From Mercenaria mercenaria (lineage: Eukaryota; Mollusca; Bivalvia; Venerida; Veneridae), in the NCBI RefSeq assembly GCF_021730395.1, contig NC_069369.1, forward strand, positions 69,281,501 to 69,345,500: a stretch of 64,000 nucleotides of DNA, written 5' to 3'. The notes beneath the pieces are model-generated. The model saw only the letters and a list, made by a program, of their open reading frames with translations, made no database searches and was not told the origin of the DNA. This document shows, in pieces, positions 35,501 to 44,966 of this stretch. Each line of letters begins with the position of its first letter. Within the stretch, counting starts at the first letter, position 1. The translations under genes and the position numbers were made by a program.

Positions 35501-38500
35501 GGTGTGTCTGAAATCAAGAGACAAATATATTTATTTGGTTTAGTTTGTTTTGTTGGATTTAACGTAACAGCAGTACAAATGTGGGTCATATGGCGATTTC
35601 CCCGATTTTGATGGTGTCAGCAGGTGCCCCACAGGGCATTATTTAAGGCACGGACGGCCAACTGGGTAGAATAGAGACAATCTGTCTCTTACAAAATTAA
35701 AATGTTATGTTATTTTGATACTAGGGCGAATTTGCTTTTTAAATACCCTCAAGCTAGTGATGTAGGTAAAAATGGTCTAAAATCTGATAAACGATAAGCA
35801 TGGTACTAGAGATCAATTTTCTCTTCAATATTGAAGATCTTTTTTGTGTTTTATATATGATGTATAATATGTTAAAATGAAAAATTATAGAAAACTTTAG
35901 CTTGAATATTAGAAGTGGATCTCAAATCACAAAGATATAGTGAAACTGCATCAAAATTAACAAACAATTCTAAATAGAAAAGGGCAAAGGGACAGGATTC
36001 ATGAAATATTGGTGCCAGTGTTATGGACCTTGTGTCATATGACTTGGGTGATGATAAGGAACAACTATTTTAAGTTAGACTCAGATCCATTCAGTAAAAT
36101 CTAAGATCAATGGAAAGTGCACCAAAACCTTACCTGAACTTCTAAGTAAAAAGTTGACATAAGTCAATACAATATGTTCGGGAATATAACGAGATTTAAT
36201 TTCTCGCGAAAATTGATGATTTTTAGCCCTTATGAAGCAAAAGTATACTTACCTACACAAGATGATGCATCTAACAAACCCTTGGGGCTAACATTGACCA
36301 TGGACAACGTACTAACAATGTTTAAGGCCGCTGAACGAAGGTCATTCTTCACAGAACTGCATTGCCTATATCGCATCAGAGACGGTATATAGGTATAGCT
36401 GCACTCAAAATACACGTCAAATAATCTGGAAGATGGAAACAAAAAAAATCAAATAAGAAACAGTTAAATCGCGAAATGATACCTCAATGGACTTCAAAAC
36501 ACCACTAATGAATTTTGAGCTAGATAAAAGTTTATTTTTAAGCTATTTTAATTAAAACTATGAAAGAAATTTTCAGTTACAAAAATACATACGGGCATTT
36601 CATTTGTTCTAAGTCTAGCACACTCCCTAGTTGTAACACTTGAGAACACTTTCTATATATAGGTCTCATATATTTGTACAACGTCAAACCACATGGAGAC
36701 GCTTGGGATATACTTGTATACAAATCTAAAAATAGAAAATATAGAAACAATGCATCCTGACAAGATTCCAGACCTTATACAACATAAAGCCGCCTGGGAT
36801 ATACAAATCTAAAAATAGAAAATATAGAAACAATGCATCTTGACAACATTTCAGACTCTATACAACATAATGACGCCTGGGATATACAAATCTAAAAATA
36901 GAAACTATAGAAACAATGCATCTTGACAACATTTCAGACTCAATGAGACATACAAATCTAAACTTTGAATATAAAATATAGAAACAATGCATCTTGACAA
37001 CAGTACAATAGACTATAGAACAAAAAGACGCCTGTGATGTACACGTATTATACATTTCTCAAAATAGAAAATACAGAACAGCTGTATTTATGCAACTTCA
37101 CTCTATGCCTGGCATATCATCGTACAAATCTAAAAACAGAATATGTAGAATCCTGTCCCTGTACTAGGAGACGCCTTGATATGATGTACAGAACTGAAAA
37201 TAAATACTGACACACAATCGTAAAACAAATCTTAATGTGAGATCCGTATGTACACAGCATCGTAGTGGAATTCTATTTCTCTAAAGGTACAAAGACAATC
37301 AAATGTCGAACCCCAATTGGTGCATTATGAAGCCATGGTTGCAAAGGAAAGAGAATGGCGACCTTTTTTTACGAGAGTTACAACAACAGCTGTCACAGGA
37401 GACAGCGCGCTCGACTATTTCGGTGCTGGATAGTGAAATTGGGTACACCTGAGGAAGCTGGAGCTGTCACTGGAGTGTTTAATGACTCAAATGTGGATGA
37501 AGAAAATGGACAATAGATTAAGTCTCAAAACATTAAATCAGTATAAAAGGAATATAATTCATGGAAAACTTCTGCAAAAGTAATGCACAATGTGTCATAT
37601 CATGCGGATAATAATTCGGAACAACTATTTTAAGTTTGAATCAAATCTATTTAGTAATACTGGAGATACGGCAAAAGTGCATCAAACTTGAACCGGAAAT
37701 TCTATCAGTAAAAAGAGGGCAAATCTCAGAACGTAATGGTGCCAGCATTATTGAACTTGTGTTGTATGATGTGAGTGATAATGTGGAACAACCATTTTAA
37801 GTTTTATTAAATCCATTTAGTAACAACAGAGATATAAAAAGCATCAAAATTAGACTGAAATTCTATGTAAAAAGGGGATATAACTCATAAAATATTTGTG
37901 CCAGAGTGACTGACCTTTTGCCATATGATGATGATGATGATCTGGAAAAACTAATTTAAGTTTTAATCAATTTCATTAAGTAATGACAAAGATGCACCAC
38001 AATTTACCTGAAATTCTAAGTAAAAAGGGGGCATAATTCATGAAATATTTATGCAAGACTTACAGCCCTTGTATCATATGATGTGGGTGATGATGTATTA
38101 CAACTATTCTAAGGTTGAATCAAATTCATTTAGTAATAACAGAGATAAAGTGAAAGTGCATCAAAACTTTAACCTGAAATTTTAAGCAAAATGGGGGATA
38201 ATTAAAAAAAATATTGATGCAAGAGTTATTGTCCTTGTGTCATATGATGTGGATGATGATGTGGTGCAACTGTTTAAAGTTTGAATCAAATCTGTTTGGT
38301 GTAATAACATAAATCGATAGAGTGAGTGCATAAAAACTTTAACCTGAAATTTTAAGTAACAAGGGGGATAACTCATAAAAAACAGGTGTCACAGTTATGG
38401 CCCTAATGTCAAATGATGAAGGCGATGATGATGAACAATTATTTTAAGTTTGAATCAAATCCCTTCTTAAATAACAGAGATATAATGAAAATGCATCAAC

Positions 38501-40064
38501 ATTATCATAAAATTCTAAGTAAAAAGGGGGCATAATTAAAAAAATTGGTGCCAGAGTTATGGACCTTGTGTCATATGATGTGGGTGATGATGTGGAACAA
38601 CTATTTTGAGTTTGAATCAAATCCATGTAGTAATAACTGAGATAAAGTGAAAGTGCGCCAAAACTTTAATCCTGAAATTCTATGTAAAAAGGGGGGATAA
38701 TTCATGAAATATTGGTACCAGATTGATGACCCTTGCGCCATATGATGTGGGTGATGATGAGGAACAACTATTTTAAGTTTGAAGCAAATCCATAACAAAG
38801 ATAAAGAGAAAGTGCATCAAAACTTTAACCAAAGTGTGTACGCGGAAGGACGCCGACGCCGATGCCGGGTCGAGTAGGATAGCTCTCCATACTTCGTATA
38901 TTCGAGCTAAAAATCGAGATATCGATATAAATTTACCATCGCATAAAGACCGTTTGGCGGTTTGCAGACTGCTAGAAACGTCAGTCTCGTACATATTTAC
39001 AACCGACTCAATCTCTTCGTACTGGCATGACATGGCATTTGACACACATCCAATGACACCCCATCGGACTCTGAAATGTATAGAATACTATACAAACGTA
39101 CGTACACTTATTCAAGGTATTGAAATTACTCAGGTCAAACGTCAAACATTTTGTTTGTGGTTCGACTGAGGGCAAATGGTTTTCACTACTGACTGGCAAA
39201 GTATTTTATTTCAGGACATCAAAAATGAAATTTCTAATTCCTTATTCAAGTCGGTTAGGGTAGGACGGTTGACAAAAAAAAATGAATATCATATGCCTCA
39301 ATACTTATTAAGCTGGAAATAAAATGACACAATTACCCGTATGAATACGTTAAATTCAAAAAAATGTATGCCATTTTTGCCCAGCAATCTCCGCATTAAT
39401 ATATGTTACTGATGTCTTCATTATTTTAACTGAATTTTAGTACTGTATCTCTTCTTCCAGTACATTTTAAACTTCTTATTCTTCTTATAAAACTACCAGG
39501 AACTTCGGTAGGTCTTTATTCCAAACAATGTTGCCTGCGTGTCGTAAGCGCAATAAGTCGAACAAAATGTTTAGTCTCTACCAACAAGGCAATATGATGG
39601 CTGTTGTCCAGCAACTAAGCAGATCGATGACATAGCAAACATTATTAAATGACTGTAATATAAATTGCCCATTTAGTCGAAAATGAAAATTAATTTATGT
39701 TGCCATGTATTAAAACACTTATGGAATGACTTGCCGTTTAGTAATAAAAACTATTGACCCTCAGTCCTTTGGACCTATGGCAATGGTTCTGACTATTGAC
39801 TTGCAAGATATTCAACTGAAAGAGTCATGTAATAAAAACACTATTCTGAGGCACGACTTTACTTTTGGTATACATCAAAAGGAAGTCCATTGGAAAGTAC
39901 GTGAAACAAATAAACTTGTCTTGAATACCTCTTGTGAATATAGGGATGGTTCGATTTTTTTCACATATTTTCATTTTTATCAGCTAATGCTTTAAAGAAT
40001 AAGCATCTTAAGGTTTTTCAGGAAAGCATGCGTTCTGTATTAGAAACCGACTCTTTTCAGCATC

Positions 40065-40099
<35 letters not shown>

Positions 40100-43000
40100 A
40101 GAGAGAGAGAGATAAAAGTATTCTTTCTCACCGGGAAAAAGAGTCATTAAACAGGGTGGTAAAGTTCATGCCCAAGAGTTACAGCGAGTAAATGTTGTTC
40201 AAGAAAAACTGCACGAGTGTCTTTCATTTCTGGTTTTATTAACAACACTTTTTTCAGAACTGTCATGTATCAGTAGCAATGTAAAGCCAGTGAATATTTC
40301 CAAAATATTTTACCTGCACTGATCCTCGGCAGATTTCTGAGCAAGGATGTCAGGATACTGCACCATGTCACAAGCGAGTGTGCCGTAGTACATGATGGCA
40401 TCTGGGCTCGAACACAGTTCAGCTGGGGTCAGAGGCAACATGGTTATATTTTCTATATCGAGTACACCAGACACTGTAAAAAATCAGTCACGTGAAATTA
40501 TTTACATTTTGTTGTTGTTGTTGTTTTACAATGATTTAACTTTGGTGACTATATATATTTTCATTTCCAATCTACTGTAATTATCAGCACATCAAGTTTT
40601 TGTCCTTTTTTTAGCTTCAATTTAATTAAAGGTCCATTACTAAGAGAAAGTGAGTTGGCAATTTTTTTCATAGCCAGTGCATAGACTTATGCAAGACACT
40701 AAATAATGAAGATTGGCAGGTCAAAATTTACAGAAGGTCTTTGGAACTCAAAGAAATGTATGTGTATTATGTTGAAATTTCAATGAATCGACAGAATGAC
40801 CCCCCAGGTCTTTTTAACTTTCTTCATACTTCATAGAAAAATAATTGTACATATACCGCGATTTATTTCGAATTTCTACATACCAACTTTCATTTTCCAA
40901 TAAAATGAAATAGTTTCTGTGCTTTCTAAAAGAAATTAAAATTTTCACTTTCCTTAGTATTGGACCTTTAATCAAGAGCAACACAAACGTTACGCTCATA
41001 TGATGCGAACCTTCATGGTACGGCGGAGTGAAAGTGCGAAAACATCACAACATGAGCTCGTAGAACACGAAATGCTCCCCCACCCCACCCCCGTTGCATT
41101 CAGTAATCTGTTTTATTTTTCAAGTTATCGTCCGGAAACGGTTTAACTGTTTTCGGGTCACTGTGACCTTGACCATTGACCTGCTTATCTCAAAATCTAT
41201 AGGGGCCATCTGCTGGTCATGATCAGCCTCCCTATTAAGTTTCGTGATTCTAGGTCCAAGCGTTCTCAAGTTATCGTCCGGAAACGGTTTAGCTGTTCCG
41301 GGTCACTGTGACCTTGACCTTTGACCTACTAATCTCAAAATCTATAGGGGCCATCTGCTGGTCATGACCAATCTCCCTTTTAAGTTTTGTGATCCTAGGC
41401 CTAAGCTTTCTAAAATCGTTTAACTGTTCCGGGTCACTGTGACATTGACCTTTGTCCTACTAATCTCAAAATCAATAGGGGTCATCTACTGATCATGACC
41501 AACCTCCCTATCAACTTTCATGATCCTAGGCCCAAGCGTTCTTAAGTTACCATCCGGAAACTGATTGCTCTACGGGCCGACTGACCGACCGACATCTGCA
41601 AAACAATATACCCCTTCTTCTTCAAAGGGGGGCATAAAAATCACCCCGGAGGACCGCTTCACTGATTGTTCGGCACAATGTCTGTGATAAGGAATGACAT
41701 TACCATTGTTACTTACATTTCAGAATTGTACTTCAAAAATATAGTTACCTCTACAAGAAAATGGGTCTATAACAATCCATGCCGGAAATACTGTTTCTTT
41801 TTTATTCTCTATCACTGTTCCTAAAGTATCAACTGGAATGTGAAGTTGGTCCTTTGTGCTTATTATGTACACACATCGCAGCATCTCGTAATACTTACTG
41901 AAAAAAAATCAAATCACTTTTAAGCATACCCTGTATAATTCAATTTTCGACAAAGGATGCGTCAGCGTACATTTTAACTCCTATTCAACTTTCTTTAGAG
42001 ATGCGACGTTTTTTGATACCGGACGGGAGTTTCCGGTGTTTTCCGTCAGTCCTCGGGCAATAGTTTTTACTATTGACCGGCAAGTTATTCAATAAGTGTA
42101 TGTACCCAAGTAAACCTACCTGCATTTCTCTTTCTGCGTCAGTCTGTCTGTGGTATATATTATCTTCTCTGTGCAATTCTTTGCCGTAGCTACGACGGCA
42201 TCAATATCTTCTTGACTTCCAGAAAATTGCCGGACCGGTGGCTCCGTTGGCGCCGGCGTCGTCGTTGTTGTGGTGGTAGTAGTTGTGGTGGTTGTTGTTG
42301 TTGTTGAAGTAGAAGTTGTTGTTGTAGATGTCGACGTAGATGTTGTTAAAGGGCGCGTCATGGGCTTTGTTGTAGGAGGTAACGTTGTACGAGATGGTGG
42401 TGTTGTGTTAACTTTTGATGTGGCCGGCGGTGGTGCTTTTGTTGTTGATAAAGTTACAACATCGACAGAACTGTCACTATGTGACGCAGCACTTGATGCC
42501 TTGCTTTTAACAATGACTGAAAGTAATTAAAATAGAATGATGTAGATTTATTACAGCTACAGTCAAAACTGTATATAATGACCATATTAAGGGGAGGCAA
42601 ATGGTGTTTATCAATTTTCAGACGTTTAAATCACACAGAAATTGATCCATAAAAAAGTAGTGTGTGGTATATCGAGTCGGGTGTTCTCTGTCATAGGCTA
42701 ATTTATTCTAGAAATGCTTCAGTAAACATAGTTAATAGCCGGTTGAGACTTGTGATCTCTGTTCACATGTGACCTTTACCACAGATGTGACTTACACAGG
42801 ATTTGTTTGTAGTGTTCCGATTCAGCAATGAATTTATAACCAGAAGACAGTGTCCTGGAAAAACACTCCAGTCTGGCTTATTTTTTTTATTTACTTAAGT
42901 GAACATCATATGCATCTCGGGTAGGCGACGGAACATAGAAGGAATAGCGGCAGTTAGGCAATACGAAGACTCGGTCTTTTTGTAAAAAAAAATGTTTAAA

Positions 43001-43928
43001 CGTATTCCTTCAAAACTTAACCGCTAAAGGTGTATGTGCTTTTTAAATAATAAGAAAAAAAAAGGTCCAGTATCGGCCAGACGTCGACGATATCGGACCG
43101 ATTTCTAACCGATGCACAAAACGATAATTATCCGATATAAATAATATCGATATCGGTCCGATGTAGCTAAAACTTGAGGTACAACTCTTGAACTCATTAA
43201 TTTATCGGTCCTAGCATAATTAAGGATAGCTTTCACACACAATAGCATCGGTAGGCATAAATTAAATAATTAGTTCGAGTAACTTACCACCAAAGTAAAC
43301 ACCTAGAAAAATGCAGATGGCAACGATAATAATGACACATGCAGTTAGGACGGAAATGACGACACACCGCTTCCGGTCTTGGAAGCAAGACTGGTTCTTA
43401 CGATTAACCTCTGACTCTGGAAACAGAAATATTAAATTGATTAATGTACTGTTGTTTTAATCTGAACCAATGCTATTCTATTTAACTTTATTTCTGCGTT
43501 TTTTTCTGCCCGAACATACAAAACAATGTACGATTATGCCAAATTTATGGCAATGTTGGCAATATAATGTACATATGTTTCTTTTTGTAACGCTCTGATT
43601 ACTGTCGTTTAGTCGATTTTCCCAAGATTACTGAATAATGTTCCTTAAAAAATATACATTGCACAATAAAAGAATTAAATGAATTATATCAGTTTTGCAA
43701 TCCTTAATGGATAGGCAGTTACTCTTCGGTCTTACCAGAGATTAATCTGAGCGCCCGTGCTTTCTTTTTCGATTTTCTTTTCTTGTTTCTGATATTGTGA
43801 AACTCTGTGGCCGGTTTAAAGTCTGTGAAGATGCTTTCATTTTCCCCGTTAGGCGAATAGCTCACTTGGACATCCCCGTTGTCAAAGGTAGGCCACTCCG
43901 GGTCAGCGTCTTTCTTCCCGAATGACAT
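26366..43928 (-). CDS. Type II membrane protein with cysteine-rich repeat domains (10 exons)
   Basis: Ten exons join without any phase error into at least 582 codons. The start ATG (43928) is preceded in frame by TAA at 43943-43941. Residues 1-64 form a polar tail ending in a basic KNKKRKSKKKAR-like cluster. Residues 82-106 are the only membrane helix, preceded by DRKR, so the N-terminus should be cytoplasmic. Residues 108 to about 200 are a Thr/Pro/Ser-rich stalk, probably O-glycosylated. Four repeats follow with the pattern C1-x13/14-C2-x12-17-C3-x8/9-C4-x6-13-C5-x27-33-C6; repeat 1 lacks C1 and C5. Each repeat uses two exons split just after C3, and each pair from exon 5 on starts and ends in phase 1. 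No catalytic motif was seen. An extracellular binding or adhesion role is inference. The 3' end is not settled (see 8716-8886). Confidence 0.85.
27013..28682 (+). mobile_element. Satellite-bearing Helentron-like element 3
   Basis: The left hairpin AGGGTCATGATGACCCT is followed by GCTCACC; the right end is GGCTCTGGTGAGCTAAAA. Between them are about nine units of ~155 bp with AATCAAGTAACCCCTGGGGC, GGGGTCAATTTGACCC, TTTTGTAGAGGTCCACTAGG, and TATCTAAGCTCTAGGCCTTC. Copy 1 shows the empty site GCACTACAAACTGATG near 12838. It lies in the intron between exons 9 and 10. Confidence 0.75.
29172..29371 (-). mobile_element. tRNA-derived SINE, family B
   Basis: The minus strand starts GGAGCGGTTATCTAGTGGTT (A-box region) and has GTGATTTCGAGTCC (B box). 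It is flanked by a perfect 13 bp target duplication GCAGAAACGATTA (29159-29171 and 29372-29384), with the empty site in copy 1 near 13350. A second copy is at 59753-59959. Confidence 0.9.
30091..31615 (-). pseudogene. LINE reverse transcriptase, C-terminal two thirds
   Basis: From 31615 the frame reads LVDYKKAFDSVNRTALWHKL, then GVRQGENLSPVLFSLFLNDL, the catalytic LLVYADDTVILTEDH, and the thumb PVNAGKTKIVVFSRSKRKRN with EFSYLGVKF. A frame change near 30393-30504 passes to the tail that carries CGFCSNNCLGDEYHYVMEC, a Cys/His motif found at the C-terminus of many LINEs. It is interrupted and frameshifted, so not functional now, but much better preserved than the LINE at 120-2060. Confidence 0.85.
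31616..33384 (+). mobile_element. Satellite-bearing Helentron-like element 5, inside a LINE
   Basis: It splits the LINE's reverse transcriptase between LFCAF and VDYKKAF. The left end has the hairpin GTATTGCCATGCAATAC and then AAGTCCCCTACTGG; the right end is CCAGTAGGGGACTAATAAAA. About eight monomers of ~160 bp lie between, with CATGGGGAACATTTGTGCCA, GATGGGAGAGTTATGGACCG and TGACCTTGACCTTTGAGCTA, followed by GGACGGACGGACGGACAGAC. The LINE codons on both sides join across the site with only A's to share, giving an A|A insertion and no duplication. Confidence 0.75.
33385..33793 (-). pseudogene. LINE reverse transcriptase, N-terminal part
   Basis: The minus-strand frame holds the RT fingers and palm blocks FPEVWSKGIILPIYKNKG, DPDNYRGITILSCFGKLF and EEQAGFRKGYSTIDHIF, and breaks at KKTLFCAF where element 5 is inserted. 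Confidence 0.85.
34409..35395. other. Intron sequence with a probable SINE
   Basis: This is right flank of the tandem duplication. Near 34640-34720 the plus strand has TGTACTGGTCGAGACCGCAG and then CCCGGGTTCGATTCCC, the latter a perfect B box; a tRNA-derived SINE of a third family is likely. Nothing else is recognised to exon 9. Confidence 0.45.
35396..35507 (-). CDS. Cysteine-rich gene exon 9 (first half of repeat 4)
   Basis: 112 nt; acceptor TTGATTTCAG|ACACAC, donor TTTGCCA|GTAAGA; phase 1 to 2. It reads DTPVAPTYICESPEKLVTVV, then DTKCYTKFYYAGDNPIC. The next exon lies about 8.9 kb downstream because of insertions in duplication copy 2. Confidence 0.85.
35690..36165 (+). repeat. Isolated satellite monomers
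   Basis: TCATGAAATATTGGTGCCAG, then TTATGGACCTTGTGTCATAT and GGAACAACTATTTTAAGTT, are one to two monomers of the type arrayed at 37384-38913. No element ends are seen around them. Confidence 0.55.
36253..36425 (-). CDS. Cysteine-rich gene exon 8 (second half of repeat 3)
   Basis: 173 nt; acceptor CATCTTCCAG|ATTATT, donor TGTGTAG|GTAAGT; phase 2 to 1. It reads LFDVYFECSYTYIPSLMRYR, then QCSSVKNDLRSAALNIVSTL and ends LLDASSCVG. Confidence 0.85.
36593..36725 (-). CDS. Cysteine-rich gene exon 7 (first half of repeat 3)
   Basis: 133 nt; acceptor CTATTTTTAG|ATTTGT, donor AATGCCC|GTATGT (less common but valid); phase 1 to 2. It reads DLYTSISQASPCGLTLYKYM, then RPIYRKCSQVLQLGSVLDLE and QMKC. The cysteine spacing (x14, x16) matches exons 5 and 9, which supports it despite the short length. 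Its acceptor is repeated upstream (36727-37215). Confidence 0.75.
36727..37215 (-). repeat. Tandem array of a splice acceptor
   Basis: On the minus strand, units of about 83 bp (range about 66-92) each contain TTTCTATATTTTCTATTTTT, AG and ATTTGTA, then TATCCCAGGCGTC. This is the acceptor and first bases of exon 7. The acceptor-like positions are near 36804, 36887, 36953, 37045 and 37124, with a weaker one near 37180, besides the real one at 36725. The array lies at the 3' end of intron 6. Confidence 0.75.
37384..38913 (+). mobile_element. Satellite-bearing Helentron-like element 6
   Basis: The left hairpin GCTGTCACAGGAGACAGC is followed by GCTCGACTATTTCGG; the right end is CTTCGTATATTCGAGCTAAAA. 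About nine monomers of ~160 bp contain TCATATGATGTGGGTGATGA, GGAACAACTATTTTAAGTTT, and GAAAGTGCATCAAAACTTTA, ending GGACGCCGACGCCGATGCCG. It sits in intron 6 of the cysteine-rich gene. Minus-strand open frames here are array translations. Confidence 0.75.
38937..39070 (-). CDS. Cysteine-rich gene exon 6 (second half of repeat 2)
   Basis: 134 nt; acceptor ATACATTTCAG|AGTCCG, donor GCGATG|GTAAAT; phase 2 to 1. It reads RVRWGVIGCVSNAMSCQYEE, then IESVVNMYETDVSSSLQTAK and RSLCD, giving C4, C5 and C6. The donor lies about 24 bp from the end of the mobile element at 37384-38913. Confidence 0.8.
39700..39840. repeat. Fold-back repeat family D, copy 1
   Basis: ATTAAAACACTTATGGAATG, then ACTTGCCG...AAAACTATTGACC, with a partly inverted right half ACTATTGACTTGCAAGATAT. 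Related copies: partial at 39175-39220, half at 42025-42110, and at 53945-54075 and 54715-54835. The shared scheme is TAAAACACTTATTGAATGGC, CTTGCCGG.CAATAGT, a loop, and the reverse. Confidence 0.55.
40069..40111. repeat. GA microsatellite
   Basis: A (GA)n run with one TGAA interruption, in the intron between exons 5 and 6. Confidence 0.9.
40314..40473 (-). CDS. Cysteine-rich gene exon 5 (first half of repeat 2)
   Basis: 160 nt; acceptor TTTTTACAG|TGTCTG, donor AGTGCAG|GTAAAA; phase 1 to 2. The peptide is VSGVLDIENITMLPLTPAEL, then CSSPDAIMYYGTLACDMVQY, then PDILAQKSAEDQC, giving C1, C2 and C3. Confidence 0.85.
41046..41639 (+). mobile_element. Short satellite-bearing element 7
   Basis: About three monomers of ~145 bp with GTCACTGTGACCTTGACCTT, AATCTCAAAATCTATAGGGG, GGTCATGATCAGCCTCCCTA and TTATCGTCCGGAAACGG. 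The right end has AAAGGGGGGCATAAAAA, like element 4; the left end (ATGCTCCCCCACCCC) is roughly its inverse. The hairpin at the left end is not clear, so the left boundary is approximate. It lies in the intron between exons 4 and 5. Confidence 0.6.
41749..41897 (-). CDS. Cysteine-rich gene exon 4 (second half of repeat 1)
   Basis: 149 nt; acceptor TTTTTCAG|TAAGTA, donor TGTAGAG|GTAACT; phase 2 to 1. It encodes SKYYEMLRC (C4) and ends AWIVIDPFSCR (C6). There is no C5, matching the absence of C1 in this repeat. Confidence 0.85.
42120..42516 (-). CDS. Cysteine-rich gene exon 3 (stalk and first half of repeat 1)
   Basis: 397 nt from the acceptor ACTTTCAG|TCATTG to the donor AATGCAG|GTAGGT; phase 1 to 2. 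It encodes IVKSKASSAASHSDSS, a Thr/Pro-rich stalk including a run of 16 threonines written with mixed Thr codons, then PAPTEPPVRQFSGSQEDIDA and the first half of repeat 1 with cysteines in AKNC and KEKC. Confidence 0.85.
42250..42345 (-). repeat. Thr-codon microsatellite in the stalk
   Basis: On the plus strand a GTT/GTG/GTA-rich tract, read on the minus strand as a mix of ACA, ACC and ACT codons. Length changes by whole codons would alter stalk length without breaking the frame. Confidence 0.8.
43288..43416 (-). CDS. Cysteine-rich gene exon 2 (transmembrane)
   Basis: 129 nt between the acceptor TTTCCAG|AGTCAG and donor TTTGGTG|GTAAGT; phase 1 to 1. After SEVNRKNQSCFQDRKR comes the hydrophobic run VVISVLTACVIIIVAICIF and then LGVYFGG. 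Confidence 0.85.
43736..43928 (-). CDS. Cysteine-rich gene exon 1 (cytoplasmic tail)
   Basis: 193 nt from ATG to the donor ATCTCTG|GTAAGACC, ending in phase 1. The peptide begins MSFGKKDADPEWPTF, has acidic and aromatic stretches (SIFTDFKPATEF) and ends in the basic cluster before LRLIS. No signal peptide, consistent with a type II anchor. Confidence 0.8.
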
Positions 43929-44966
43929 AGTTACCGTACTTTAATGCCTTAACAGTGTTTTCACTAGTTTCAGAGGGGTTATCATGGCGAGGTTCCCATT
44001 CAGAAGATTTACAGCTGAAAACTTTCGACAACGTAACCTGTTATAAAGATATGATTTCAAGGTTTAATTTCAAGCTCATATAAGCTATGGACTGGTAAAA
44101 TAAGTAAGTAACAGTACGGAAAATTTGAAAAGTTATTGAAATAAAAAAAAATGAAATTTTATAAATCAGACTTGCGCTCAGTTTTGATTTAAATGCTATT
44201 AGATAGCTGCTTTATTATGCTATGTTCTAAAAGGTCGGTCAGGTCCAATGAGTATAACATCTTTATTGAAGTCTTGCTGGTAACTTAAATATCCGTTTAT
44301 CCAAAGAAAGCGTTCCCTGTCGTACAAGCCTATTTGTAAGTCTCATGTTGCCGTCGAAACGTAAATGAATAGTTAAACCATGATATTGTAAAAAAGTAAT
44401 ACAAAATAACAGCTGGTGTCCTAGTTACATTCTACATCATCCGTGACATTACTAGTATATAGGATCCTTTTATATTTTATGTCCGGATAACAATGTGATT
44501 ATGAATGAATATGAAACTTGTCTCAATATCTGGGAACGGCGTTTGTATTTTACAACTGTTTAAAATGTACTTATATGTTGTTTTTATTGTGATCTGTTGT
44601 CGTAGCGCAGGGCTTTTCCCCCTATAAAGCTATCTCCGACAAAAATAGGCAATCCCAAGGCAAATACGTAAAAGTATATTTTTCTTGATTCTGTATAAAT
44701 TTCCAAACGATTTTAAACTTTTAGGGTTTTTGCTATTTTACAATAGTTATGCTACGCTGCAAGTTTATTTTGGTTAAGTAAACAAATGTTATAATATACT
44801 GCTGAACAATTATTAAGTCCATGATCCCATACTTACCGATATAACACATAACTATGTCTTTATATACATTATAGAAACTTTCAATTTTTCCTAATTAAGA
44901 CAATTTTCGAGAACATTTTCCCCAATTCCTCCTGCCTTGGTGGCATTCCCAAAATGGTGAAAAAGG
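43929..44966 (-). other. Upstream region of the cysteine-rich gene
   Basis: It contains the 5' untranslated region next to the ATG and presumably the promoter, but no TATA box or initiator could be assigned. No other gene was seen. Short AT-rich tracts only. Confidence 0.35.

Noticed and set aside
36253-39070. Mutually exclusive exons 6 and 8
   Set aside because: Both run phase 2 to 1, which first suggested alternatives, but exon 7 (phase 1 to 2) was then found between them and restores a simple order.
42270-42530. Open frame rich in Val on the plus strand
   Set aside because: It is the antisense of the Thr-rich stalk in exon 3 and has no other support.
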